Source: Coemansia sp. RSA 1804
Taxonomy: Eukaryota > Kickxellomycota > Kickxellomycetes > Kickxellales > Kickxellaceae
DNA: 45,488 bases
Direction: 5' to 3'
Assembly: GCA_027578815.1 (NCBI GenBank)
Contig: JANBTH010000049.1
Location: 1 to 45,488, forward strand
The notes below the pieces were generated by a model. It was not told the DNA's origin. It was given only the letters and a program-made list of their open reading frames with translations, and made no database searches. Below, one piece after another: positions 10,955 through 20,281 of the stretch (position 1 is its first letter; the number at the start of each line of letters is the position of its first letter). Both the position numbers and the translations under genes were made by a program.

Positions 10955-12541
10955 ATGCACATAGAACAACTGAATGACGATATTCTTGTCTTAATTCTCG
11001 ACTACTGTGTATTGAACTCAAACAAAAGTTTTAAAACATGGAAGAAAGGCAGACCCCTTCTCCATATAAGCAGGCGCTGGCGCATGCTAGCCTGCCCACT
11101 TGTCTGCAAGTACGTGCTGATTGACGCGTTTAATGCGTACAAAAACTCACGGCCAAAAGTGGTTTCCAACCTGGGGTTTGTCACAATGGGCTACAACCAC
11201 AAGCACATAAGATCCCTTGCCATTAGCGCAGATGCTTCTGATGGCAGTTTGTTCTTCTACCAGCAAGTCTGCAAAACCATGTCCAGGTACGGGGAATGGC
11301 TAAGTACGACCCTTGCAATTACCACGCAATCAAGCTTTTGGGAACCTGCCTGCACCAGCAGCGACATTGATAAAATTACATCTCAATTCCGTACTCTGGC
11401 CACAATGGCGATGCCGCGGGTTACATCTCTTTCGCTGCGTACATTTTCAGAAACCAGTCTGTCAGAGCATGTGCACAAGACGCTCATAGACGCTTACAGG
11501 CACCAGCTTACAAATGTCAACGTGGAAAACATGTTTAAGCTATCTCAGCCTTATAACCTGGACAAGCTATCTTCCCTACACATGGATATGTTTTATTCAT
11601 CAAGTAAATACAGCATATTTAGCATAACCGTTGATTCTCTTGTTCAATTGACCTTGACTGATATTCGACAGAATTTTCCATGGCGTTGCTTAAATAACAA
11701 AAGCAGCCCAACACCACACATCATAACATTTGGCAGCTTAAGGAGTCTAACGATTTCTTTCAAAGTAGGTGGCAACAACCAGCCTGAATGTCCGACACCA
11801 GACTTTACATTACGTTTTCCTGTACTTGAGAATCTGGATTTGGGTAATTCGAAGCCAGAAAACATTATTGAGCAAAATTCTGTTTTCTCGCAGAATCTAA
11901 AATCAGTCAAAATAAAAGCACCCACAGAACGCCTTGACCTATTTACTCAATCTAGAAGCGTCTTGCCACTGCCCAAAAAGCTAATACTAGTTATTAATGA
12001 CATTTATCCTATAAATGAAGTGCAGACTACGGTTTCAAGGTATAAAAGCAATGTGATTAACAATTATCTTAAAAAATACCACGGACTTGAGGAAACCTCT
12101 CTAATCCACGCTGTTGGCTATGAATTCTATCCTGAATACAGTTCTGCTAAACTTGCCAATCTTTCAACAATCCATGTAACCCAATTTGGATGCATGTCGA
12201 TGGTCATTAAAATAATAGAAAAAGCGCCTGCCTTGCTTTACCTTTATCTGTCCGCTTCTTCGGGGTTCAAGCCACTTGGACTTGATCCAGAGGATTATGT
12301 GGACACTCTGTTGATTCCATTTGATACAAAACTAAAAATCCTAAGTGTAGCTTTAAATTGGGGAGACAATGAAGCCCAGAGAAGATATTCGGCAGACATG
12401 TCCTACATGATACTACGTATCCCAAGTTTGCGCAGGCTATATGTTGGTTATTTCAGTCTTAATGATATTAGCGCATTTGCTCAGAAGCACATGAAGAGGT
12501 ACCCACATTTGGAAAACATCGATATAATGAAAACTTACTAA
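10955..12541 (+). CDS. F-box-like/LRR-type protein, AT-rich family member
   Basis: A single-exon 528-residue protein starting at the ATG at 10955. The N terminus LNDDILVLILDY, then LLHISRRWRMLACPLV, is F-box-like. It is followed by VVSNLGFVTMGYNHKHIRSL and leucine-rich blocks to PHLENIDIMKTY at the end. The same blocks appear in the gene at 31161 (LNDDILSLICKF, VSNLLFVTAGYNHKCMRSL, PHLENIQVV), so the two are clear paralogues. The GC-rich gene at 8496 is a more distant one. The likely role is substrate recognition for ubiquitin ligation, by family analogy only. Codon use is AT-leaning. Its promoter region is shared with the divergent F-box-like gene. The annotation as family is firm; the biochemical role is not. 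Confidence 0.8.
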   Translation: MHIEQLNDDILVLILDYCVLNSNKSFKTWKKGRPLLHISRRWRMLACPLVCKYVLIDAFNAYKNSRPKVVSNLGFVTMGYNHKHIRSLAISADASDGSLFFYQQVCKTMSRYGEWLSTTLAITTQSSFWEPACTSSDIDKITSQFRTLATMAMPRVTSLSLRTFSETSLSEHVHKTLIDAYRHQLTNVNVENMFKLSQPYNLDKLSSLHMDMFYSSSKYSIFSITVDSLVQLTLTDIRQNFPWRCLNNKSSPTPHIITFGSLRSLTISFKVGGNNQPECPTPDFTLRFPVLENLDLGNSKPENIIEQNSVFSQNLKSVKIKAPTERLDLFTQSRSVLPLPKKLILVINDIYPINEVQTTVSRYKSNVINNYLKKYHGLEETSLIHAVGYEFYPEYSSAKLANLSTIHVTQFGCMSMVIKIIEKAPALLYLYLSASSGFKPLGLDPEDYVDTLLIPFDTKLKILSVALNWGDNEAQRRYSADMSYMILRIPSLRRLYVGYFSLNDISAFAQKHMKRYPHLENIDIMKTY

Positions 12542-12611
12542 ACATATTATGCGTGTTATAGTTTAAAGGTTTTTTGTTTGTGTAATCAATAGGTTTGTAT
12601 GACTGTCAACA

Positions 12612-12843
12612 AGCTATTGACAAAAAAAGTCTAAGTGGTAACAAAATGAAAAAAGAGAAAAAAAGACGATAATCTAAACTCAGGCCTCGAGTATGGTCTT
12701 GCCAAAGTTCTTGCCCTCGTTGTAATTTGTAAGTGGTTGACAAATGTAAGCAACGTGTAATCGGCTGGTAGATATTGCGGAATATTTCCAATGTCTGGGG
12801 GGTTTGTAGAATACAAGTTTATTTCTGGTTTCCGATTAGTAAT
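12612..12843 (-). pseudogene. Decayed inverted copy of the MDR oxidoreductase: promoter piece fused to 3' end
   Basis: Read on the minus strand, 12843-12737 matches the upstream region of the intact oxidoreductase (13406-13522) with few changes. The sequence then jumps to the last codons of that gene: NEGKNFGKTILEA then stop at 12680-12682, against YEGKNFGKTILKP then stop in the intact gene. Its 3'UTR follows (cgtctttttt, ccacttagac). Roughly 1.4 kb of promoter and coding sequence present in the intact gene is missing at the junction near 12730-12737. This is best read as an inverted duplicate that later suffered an internal deletion. It cannot encode an enzyme. Confidence 0.75.
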
Positions 12844-13405
12844 CTGCCATCATGTCCATTTTTCTTTGGACGGCAATTTGATTTAATTACATATTTGACA
12901 TAAAATGCAAATAACGATACATTATATCCTTTCAATGACGCGCTATCTTTGCGCTGAGCAGACAGCGATATGTAAAACCAATCTAAAGCCAAATCACATA
13001 TCGCTTCTTTGAAACCTACGCCATGACGATATTACCGTCGCGAAGCAAATTAAGCAAAGTGTATAAGAAAAGAATGGATGCTATTCAGTATGCCATGCCA
13101 TATATACAGACATTCAACACTCTTGGCATTCTTGTCTTTAACAAGTTGCTTAATCTTTGGTAAAATGCAGAAACTCTGCATGGGCTACCTCTGTGAAAAT
13201 GCTTTCTTTGCTCACATACAGGCATTCTTGAACACCAAAATACAGATGCTTTGAGCAATTTTTTTCAGAAGTATTGGCTTAGCATTGACATTTAATATTT
13301 CTAATTCGAGCCAGGTGGGGCGATATGATGTACCGTTGTTTGCTTTGAAAGTACATAAAATAATCAAAGCAAACAACCAGCTCAGAAATTCTACCTTGGC
13401 GGTCA

Positions 13406-13522
13406 ATTACTAATCAAAAACCAGAAATAAACCTGTATTTTACAAATCCCCTCCCAGACATTGGAAATATTCCGCTACAATACCGGCCAGCTACCCGATT
13501 ACAGGCCGCTTTACATTTGTCA
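13406..13522. repeat. Right arm of about 110-bp imperfect inverted repeat
   Basis: This arm pairs in inverted orientation with 12737-12843; both contain accagaaataaac and agacattggaaatattccg. The arms are separated by about 560 bp, so single-stranded DNA or a read-through transcript could fold back. It lies upstream of the oxidoreductase core promoter. The gap between 12844 and 13405 holds no recognised gene; a smaller palindrome (agcgatatgt/acatatcgct) lies near 12964-13005. Confidence 0.7.
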
Positions 13523-13769
13523 GGTAATTTCTAATATTTTTGCATCTAAAACTCCGTTAATAATTTATTTCTTTATCTTTGAAATAGAATTTCTGGAAAA
13601 AAAATAAAGCAAGGAAGCAAACATTAAAGCTTAGTAAAAAAAGCAGAAAGAGGCATCGTTACTAATACACAGAGCGCACATACTGACAGCTATCTACACT
13701 ACTCGTGAAGCCTCAACTTTACGTTATTCATATAATGCGGCTCTGCCCACTTCCAACATTTTGCCTACA

Positions 13770-13777
13770 TATAAATA
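13770..13777 (+). promoter_or_regulatory. TATA box of MDR oxidoreductase
   Basis: tataaata sits 178 bp upstream of the ATG at 13955, inside catataaatag. This is consistent with a 5'UTR of about 150 bases. The start codon context caccATGtc is strong. Confidence 0.45.
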
Positions 13778-13954
13778 GACTTGCTGGTTGCATAAAGGCT
13801 GAATACCAAGCATCAAGTTTTATCTCAAGTCGCCTTTCACCAGCTATTCCAACCAACTCATCGGATACCGCATTAAACATTTAGTAGTCTGTACAATTCC
13901 CAAGCACTCCTCTACACTTAGCTTATTATAACCCAGAAAGACAAGCGCAACACC

Positions 13955-14989
13955 ATGTCTTCCGAAGCAACACGTGTCATCCTCAACAACTACGTTCCGA
14001 CCGGCTATCTCAAGGAATCGGACTTTGGTGTTGAGAAAATCAAGGCCCCCACTAGGGATCAACTCAAGGAAAATCAAGTGCTTATCCGCCCTCTCTACTA
14101 CTCGGTCGATCCCTACCAGCGTGGCCGCATCACCGGCACCATGGGCAGCTACGTCCCAAGCTACAACGTCGGACAGTCACTTTCCAACTCGCTGGTTGGC
14201 ACTGTGGTTGCTTCTACAAGCGACAAATTCAAGGAAGGCGACATTGCGCTGCATGTCGATGGCAAATGGGAGTCCGAGTTCATTGTCGATGCAAAGGAGC
14301 TGACCAGGCCACAGCTGAAGACCAAGGTTGATCCGATTGACTTTGTTGGCGTGCTCAGCATGCCATCGTACACCGCGTACTACGGCACCATCGTCATTGG
14401 CAAACCAAAGGCTGGCGAGACCATGCTTGTCTCGTCTGCATCCGGCGCTGTTGGCCAGATGGCCGTGCAGCTTGCAAAGGCGCGTGGCCTAAAGGTAGTT
14501 GCCGTTGCGGGCTCCGAGGACAAGGTCGAGTACGTTAAGAGCCTCGGCGCCGACGTTGCCTTCAACTATAATACCTGCGGCGACTACACGGAGGCAATCA
14601 AGAAGGCGGCGCCCGAGGGCATCGACATCTACTTTGAGAACGTTGGTGGCCCGTTCCTCGATGCCGTGCTGGCTAACATCAACCCGCATGGGCGCATCAT
14701 CGTGTGTGGCGCTATCACGCAGTATAACATCTCGTCGCCCGACCAGGCATACGGCGTGAAGAACTTCACAAACATTCTTATCCAGAAGGTCACGGTCCGC
14801 GGCTTCATCATCTTTGACTACTACAACACGCAGGAGCAGACAGACTTTTTCAACGAGGTGTCGCAGCTCTACAAGGAGGGCAAGATCCAGTACAAGGTTG
14901 ATGTCACCGAAGGTCTGGACAATGCGCCTCGCGCTCTTCTGAATCTGTACGAGGGCAAGAACTTTGGCAAGACCATCCTCAAGCCCTGA
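13955..14989 (+). CDS. NADP-dependent medium-chain oxidoreductase, PTGR/LTB4DH (zinc-free) class
   Basis: A 344-residue single-exon protein. The N-terminal GroES-like half includes VLIRPLYYSVDPYQRGRI (about residues 44-61), the hallmark of prostaglandin/alkenal reductases and their bacterial and yeast relatives. The Rossmann half has the nucleotide-binding run ASGAVGQMAVQLAKARG (about 161-177), then GADVAFNY and YFENVGGPFLDAVL. It lacks the zinc-binding Cys pattern of alcohol dehydrogenases, as expected for this class. Members use NADPH to reduce the carbon-carbon double bond of reactive alkenals or enones in the cytosol, usually as detoxification; the actual substrate here is unknown. Length is typical of the family. 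The gene converges on the pseudo-protease gene, with stops 141 bp apart. A decayed inverted copy of its two ends lies upstream at 12612-12843. Confidence 0.93.
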   Translation: MSSEATRVILNNYVPTGYLKESDFGVEKIKAPTRDQLKENQVLIRPLYYSVDPYQRGRITGTMGSYVPSYNVGQSLSNSLVGTVVASTSDKFKEGDIALHVDGKWESEFIVDAKELTRPQLKTKVDPIDFVGVLSMPSYTAYYGTIVIGKPKAGETMLVSSASGAVGQMAVQLAKARGLKVVAVAGSEDKVEYVKSLGADVAFNYNTCGDYTEAIKKAAPEGIDIYFENVGGPFLDAVLANINPHGRIIVCGAITQYNISSPDQAYGVKNFTNILIQKVTVRGFIIFDYYNTQEQTDFFNEVSQLYKEGKIQYKVDVTEGLDNAPRALLNLYEGKNFGKTILKP

Positions 14990-15130
14990 GTTTAGATAAT
15001 CGTCTTTTTTCTCTTTATTTTATTCTGTCACCACTTAGACTAGGTTTTTCTTTTTATTCAGTTGGTTTTGCTTGGCAGTTGCAATTAAATACATTTATTT
15101 AAAAATTAGTATAGAATTTTGGATGCTGTC

Positions 15131-16531
15131 TCACTTTTCATCATGAGCATAAAATGTATTAATATAATTGCTATACTTTGAATTACGGATCCGTTCATTG
15201 TCATTTTGAGTTTCGATGCTCTGTATCTCGCAATCGATTTTGATTGCACATTTCTGGTTTCTTTTAAATCTGTCATAAAGGTACAAGACTATTCCTGCCA
15301 GCACCAGTCCTCCAAGTATTGCACAAAATACGCCAATTAGCATGTTTCTCTTTAACGGCGAGTCATTATTGGCCTCTAAATCATCATTGTCATCATTGTT
15401 AGGGGTATTCACAGCGTTTTTAGATACAAGTCTATCGCTAGAAACATCATCAGTGGATGTAATATAATCATCATATGTGTTACTTTCGTATTCCATACTG
15501 CCGCTAGACAGACTCTGGGCCAGTTCAGAACTGCCTATTGAATTAAGCATGTTTTCATCCAGTTTTGGCTGAGTCTGATTGGCATATAAATCGCCACATT
15601 TAATCGTTTGGGCTGACACCATTGCCATTGTCAATGGTGGGTTCATAATAAATTCGGGGTCAGACTGAGGTGCAATGCCGTTGTTGTTTGGATAGTAGTC
15701 AAGTTCACGGCCAAGCACTTTGGATGCAAAGGCAATATAGTCCGCAAATACCAGATAAACGCTACTTTGTACTCCAGATAATGAGCAGCTATGCAAGTCT
15801 GTTATCGACAAAGTGTACAAAAAGGTTCCTGCAACATAGAGTTTGCCAGAAATGTACGTGCTAACAGTCCCATATGGAATAGAACATACTGTCAATTGGC
15901 TGTTAGGCGGATATGTTGTTGCATTATAACACAGAAATTCATTAAGATTACGTCCAAGAACACTTCTTGCGTCTGCATTAACGGCATTAACATTAATGGC
16001 ATCTAAACTTACGTCTGCGCTGACATATTGGTTGGTCACAGTTAATACTCGACTCCATTCCATCGTGCCCAAGTCAGTCAAACCACGTCTACTCAGTACA
16101 ATATCACCCCAGCTGCTATTTCTGTCAATTGCAATGGGATTTGACCAGTTTTCTGAGCTGTTATTGTTAAACTGAAGCACAGCTACTGGGTTAAGAAAAT
16201 TAGTTGAGTTGTACTCTGGGTGCACTGTTATTGATTCAATCGCGTACTTGGCGGACTTGTTGTCAATACCTGTATCTAAATAAACATCATATTTAGTATT
16301 TCTATCAACGCTGTTTCCTATATAATCAAGGCAGGGGGCTGCTACAAACGCTGCTGTGCTGTCAATGACTCCAAGCTCACACGATGTTTGCTTCCCATTT
16401 TTGACAAGCACGCCGCCCTTGATGGCAGCTAAATCCAAGCTGGTGTCACGAATCGCAAGGCCATGAGCAGTGGGTCCCAAAAGACACGGCACAAGCAGAA
16501 AAGGAAGAATAAAGTGAAAAGGCGAATTCAT
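15131..16531 (-). CDS. Secreted, membrane-anchored trypsin-fold pseudo-protease
   Basis: A 466-residue single-exon protein. The open frame begins five codons earlier at a TTG; the ATG at 16531 opens directly into a signal peptide (MNSPFHFILPFLLVPCLLG, cleavage near AHG-LA). The region after it looks like the first half of a chymotrypsin-type (S1) domain: GGVLVKNGKQTSCELGVI, then AFVAAPC where active enzymes have a catalytic His, then VHPEYN and NPVAVLQF where the catalytic Asp usually stands. No GDSGG serine motif is visible. Several N-x-S/T sites suggest glycosylation. An acidic Ser/Asp/Asn stalk precedes one membrane segment (MLIGVFCAILGGLVLAGIV, about 397-415). A 47-residue basic then acidic cytoplasmic tail ends the protein. 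Type I topology with an inactive domain suggests binding or adhesion rather than proteolysis. The family assignment is by motif spacing and is moderately sure. Confidence 0.7.
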   Translation of the reverse strand: MNSPFHFILPFLLVPCLLGPTAHGLAIRDTSLDLAAIKGGVLVKNGKQTSCELGVIDSTAAFVAAPCLDYIGNSVDRNTKYDVYLDTGIDNKSAKYAIESITVHPEYNSTNFLNPVAVLQFNNNSSENWSNPIAIDRNSSWGDIVLSRRGLTDLGTMEWSRVLTVTNQYVSADVSLDAINVNAVNADARSVLGRNLNEFLCYNATTYPPNSQLTVCSIPYGTVSTYISGKLYVAGTFLYTLSITDLHSCSLSGVQSSVYLVFADYIAFASKVLGRELDYYPNNNGIAPQSDPEFIMNPPLTMAMVSAQTIKCGDLYANQTQPKLDENMLNSIGSSELAQSLSSGSMEYESNTYDDYITSTDDVSSDRLVSKNAVNTPNNDDNDDLEANNDSPLKRNMLIGVFCAILGGLVLAGIVLYLYDRFKRNQKCAIKIDCEIQSIETQNDNERIRNSKYSNYINTFYAHDEK

Positions 16532-17438
16532 AGCTAGTAGGCGCAAATAGATTAATGTGAAATAAAGAAAAAAAGGACGTAGAGCTAGAGAGAGAAAGGA
16601 GAGCAGGATAAAAATAATGATGATTGCAAAACTATAGGAATGTAAATAGCGGCAATGTAGTATCTTTTAAAAGGCATTAACAAAAGGTTTATATTTCCTT
16701 TTCTCTTTTCATTATGTCAGTTCTCTATTTTATAATAAGAAAAAGGACAAAAATAAAAGTCTCGTCTATATTCAGATTATTAGTACTTTATTGTGCTGCA
16801 CAGCAACAATTGCTAACCGTTCTACTATATAAAAAAGATTTGAAAAAAAGAAACAGATACAAGAATACAAGTGCTCGCAACGACATTGCACAAGGTTGCA
16901 AATGATACACGGATTTTGCAAATGACAAAGCTTATTAACAACAGGGTACCTACAATGTTCCACCTTACAATGAGGAAAAAAAGCAGGGTCGCGTATTTGC
17001 ACAAGCTGAACATCCTTTATAATAATCCCGCTATCTATAACCACAATGCGGGCCATTCAAGCCAAGCACTACGTTTAAAGGGTAAAGGGTGTGCAATGGT
17101 AATCACCGTGCTGTCCTTGAGCTCATTGCCGATATCTCCGCGCATAGTATGATCAGCGCACGGATCAGCATTTGCAATAGCTTCATCTAGAGCTGTTCAC
17201 AACACAGATGAACCTCTTTTTTTTTCTTTTTTTCTACTGTCTCCTGATCAGGCACTAAAAAACATGTGTTTCTAAAAATAATTACAATATTCGCTCCTTA
17301 TCTTTCCCTCTTTTCCCCCTCTTTCTTTTGCTTCTGCTTTTGTTTTTTCCCAGTATTTTTCAAAAAATCCACCTTCTTTACCATTACTATTATATTTACC
17401 GCTATTAACATTCCTCAGATACTTTGCTACTTGCATAA
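16532..17438. other. Divergent promoter region, no gene seen
   Basis: The 907 bp between the divergent pseudo-protease and acetyltransferase genes is AT-rich. It has a pyrimidine tract at 17218-17360 and an attatattta TATA-like run just before the ATG at 17439. Small open frames here have no recognisable motif. Confidence 0.5.
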
Positions 17439-18449
17439 ATGGTTCACCCGTCGCGCAGCATCCTGCCAAAATGGTACGCAGAGGACAAGTTCCTGGAGAC
17501 CGAGGCGATCAGCGCAACCTCGGATACCACGCACAGCTTTGTGTTTGGACGGATGTTCAAGACGCCGAGTAACAGGACATACAGGGACGGCAACCACCTG
17601 CGGATAGGCTTCTGCCACCTGGAGTTCCCCTACGACTGCAACGGATGCCTGGCGGAGCCGCCAAGCAATATTGCGCAGACGGTGACGGCGATATACAACA
17701 GAGTGTCGCCAGCATCTTCAGCGGTGCAGCATAGGCGCCATGATGCTGGAGCGAAGGAGAAGGACGAGGATGAAGGCGCGTGTGTTCTGGCCAGGTGCGT
17801 GGTCGATTACACGGTGCAGCCCGACGCGGGGCTCGTGGACGGTATTGTTCGGCAGTTTGCTGGTCTGGGATACAGGTGCGAGCGCGGGCTGGAGGACACG
17901 GTTATGCGGCTGGTGGTGGAGGACGGAGAAGGAGGAAGCGCCGCGGGATCCGGATCGCGATCCGGACGGCTCCAGAGTCGGAAGAGCCAGGACCCACGAC
18001 CCGTTCCGACGATCCGCAAGCTTGCGGGCCACTCGATGATACCGCAGCTGGTCGACTGTAACGCCCGCGCCTTCGGATACGACGCAACCGGCGACACCGC
18101 ATGGCTCCACGCGAAGCTGGCCAGACAGCTCGACCAGCCCGACGCGTTCTCGGTCTACGCAGCCGTGGATGGCACGGCCAGCGATGCCAGAGTATTGTCG
18201 TTTGCAATCATCTACAGGGCGCCGGAGAAGGCGCCGCACCTGGCCTTTGTTCAGGCTGTGGCCACGGCGCCCGAGCACAGGCGGCGGGGACTGGCAAGCG
18301 ACGTTATCCAGTACGCAGTGGACCAGCTTTCGCCTGGCACACGCGTCTACTTGGAGGCGTGCGAGCCCCACGCAATTTCTCTTTACCAGGGCGTTGGGTT
18401 TGAGGAGGTTGGCAGAGTACGCTCGACAGAATGCATTCTTTTGAAGTAA
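17439..18449 (+). CDS. GNAT-family N-acetyltransferase with unfamiliar N-terminal domain
   Basis: A single-exon 336-residue protein. The C-terminal third is a GNAT domain: VPTIRKL at about residue 188, then FVQAVATAPEHRRRGLASDV (about 268-287). The latter is motif A, whose R-R-x-G-x-A loop binds the pyrophosphate of acetyl-CoA. HAISLYQGVGFEEVGR at the end is motif B. The first 180 residues, including RIGFCHLEFPYDCNGC and a charged linker, are not recognised. This half may bind the acceptor or be a degenerate second GNAT fold, since tandem GNATs are common. The acceptor is unknown. The gene converges on the coiled-coil gene, with stops 53 bp apart. An AATAAA polyadenylation-type signal overlaps the stop codon at 18449-18454. 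Confidence 0.85.
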   Translation: MVHPSRSILPKWYAEDKFLETEAISATSDTTHSFVFGRMFKTPSNRTYRDGNHLRIGFCHLEFPYDCNGCLAEPPSNIAQTVTAIYNRVSPASSAVQHRRHDAGAKEKDEDEGACVLARCVVDYTVQPDAGLVDGIVRQFAGLGYRCERGLEDTVMRLVVEDGEGGSAAGSGSRSGRLQSRKSQDPRPVPTIRKLAGHSMIPQLVDCNARAFGYDATGDTAWLHAKLARQLDQPDAFSVYAAVDGTASDARVLSFAIIYRAPEKAPHLAFVQAVATAPEHRRRGLASDVIQYAVDQLSPGTRVYLEACEPHAISLYQGVGFEEVGRVRSTECILLK

Positions 18450-18502
18450 ATAAACAAGAGGGGGAAAAGGGGAGGGGTGGAATATATCGCGGTATTACTC
18501 TT

Positions 18503-20281
18503 CTAGTCCTGGATGTCCAGGCTTCCGACATTGCCATCAACAATAGAATTGGCCGCCGGGTTATCATTAGCGTTAGCAGGGGGTTTCGGGGCTGTGCTGG
18601 CTACAGAAGCAGCAGCACCAGCCACCGTAGAGGAAGAGGCCGATGCCTCTGATGCGGATGTTGGCAGACCAAACCGCTTCTGGATGTCGAATTGCAAGCG
18701 GTGTCTACGGGCCTCCCAGTAATTGCCCCACCCAACACCAACATGCGAGGTGGTGGAAATAATGTTACTGAATCCCGAGGCTGCCGCCGGCCGCGTGGGC
18801 GACACAAGGATCATCTGCGCAAGCGACGCATGCTGCTGCTGGTGCTGGTTATGTTGCGTCTTGTTCATCAGGTCGATTTCAGCCAGTCTGGAAAAACTGC
18901 TGTTGCGTGCACGAAGACGCGGTGGAGGTTGCTGAGGCGACAGTTTTCTGCGAGGCTCGTTGGATGTTCCCACGACTGACGTGGCCTTTCGCATAGGCGA
19001 GCGGTCAAGCACAAGTGTTGTCTCTCCCAATTCCTGATGCAAGCTGTAGTTGTTCGGAAGCGTTTGGTGGTGGTAGCAGTCGGCCGATGTTGTTGAAAGA
19101 GGCGGCGACGGGAACGATAGATCCAGCCCGTCGGCGCTGCTATCGCGAGTGCCTGACGCCCGGCGCTTGTCGGGATACATCATCATAGCCGTCATCATCG
19201 AGTCAAGACGGTCGGTCTCGAGAATGTCGCCGATGCTTTCGTACTGCAGCTGTTGCGGGGGCGCACTCGCAGGAGGGTGGTTCCTCTGGGGCTGCAAGCG
19301 CTGCTGCCGTCTGCTGGCGTGGCGCTGCTTCTCGCCATCGCCCACCGCTGCTGCTGCTGCTGCTGCTGCTGCCTGGGTCTCCAAGACCGCCTGCCTTTCG
19401 CCCAGTGTGCGAATAGCCTGCTCGTGGTCGTTGAGCATCGAGTTGTACTCGTGTATAACGGACTGCAGAGACCGTTCGATTTCGCGCTGATTAGACGCCA
19501 CGCTATCAATCTGCAACTGCGCCTCATCTCTTTCCTCGCCAATCTCCTGCATCTGCTGCATGGCCGCACCAATAGCACGAGACAACTCGGTTGTCTGGGA
19601 CCGGTGGCGGCCATCGGCAGCATCCACCAGTGTTTGCATCTCAGCAAGCCGGGCATCGAGCATCGCCACCTTGTCAGCAACGCCATTGAGGGAGCGATGC
19701 GTGGCGGCGGTGTCAGCCGCCCACTTGCGTCTCGACACCGCGGAATCCGCCGCCTGAGCCAGGCACTCGATGTCCTCCTTCATCTTCTCCACCGCGCCAT
19801 CCAGCCGCTCGACCCTTAGGCCGCTGGCCTCGCGGTGACTTCTGTATCCCTCGGCCTTTGCTGTCAGCTCGGCTATCGATGCCCGCACCTGGTCGATGCA
19901 AAGCGACTGCTCCTGCATCCATCTGCGGTCCCTCTCCACAAGCCCCATCCACTGCCGCATCTCGCTCTGCCCCTCCTCGAGCGCCTGCAGTCGTTCGCAA
20001 AGCTTCCCGTTCTGCTGTGCCAGTTCTAATCCCATCTGTGCCGCCGTTCGCAGCCGCATCGTTGTTTCGTGCAGGTACGAGCGCAGAACCTCAACGTCCA
20101 CTATGCTTTCAATGTCTACAGAAAGTACAAAAGAAGGGTTACGAGAGGCGAATGCAGAAAGAAATAAAAAAAACAGAAGTAATTGGTGAATTAATAACTA
20201 AAACTCCCAAAGCTGGTGCAATGGAATTGACACTTGGAGAGCTAGCCTACCTTTCACGGCATCCATTGCTGCGTTAGCCAT
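18503..20281 (-). CDS. Coiled-coil protein with CC1-box-like N terminus (candidate dynein adaptor)
   Basis: Two exons on the minus strand, 20281-20251 and 20115-18503, give 547 residues. The 135-bp intron runs GTAGGC...TGTAG, and the small first exon supplies the ATG (MANAAMDAVK). Residues 35-46 read AAQMGLELAQQN, with the Ala-Ala-x-x-Gly core of the CC1 box by which BICD, Spindly and HAP1/TRAK adaptors contact dynein light intermediate chain. A long heptad-rich coiled coil follows to about residue 250, ending in a poly-Ala tract. A disordered Gln/Ser/Pro-rich stretch then leads to a compact C-terminal motif, GWGNYWEARRHRLQFDIQ, and a Ser/Ala-rich tail. I do not recognise the C-terminal motif, but its density of aromatic and basic residues suggests a conserved binding site. 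The adaptor role is inference; a generic cytoskeletal coiled coil is the alternative. Confidence 0.72.
19347..19372. repeat. (GCT)n microsatellite encoding poly-Ala
   Basis: About eight trinucleotide units, read as GCA codons (alanine) on the minus strand, at the end of the coiled-coil region. Confidence 0.8.

Noticed and set aside
12737..13522. The inverted repeat pair as a classical MITE
   Set aside because: One arm continues directly into the oxidoreductase's last codons and 3'UTR, so gene duplication with deletion explains it better. No target duplication was seen.
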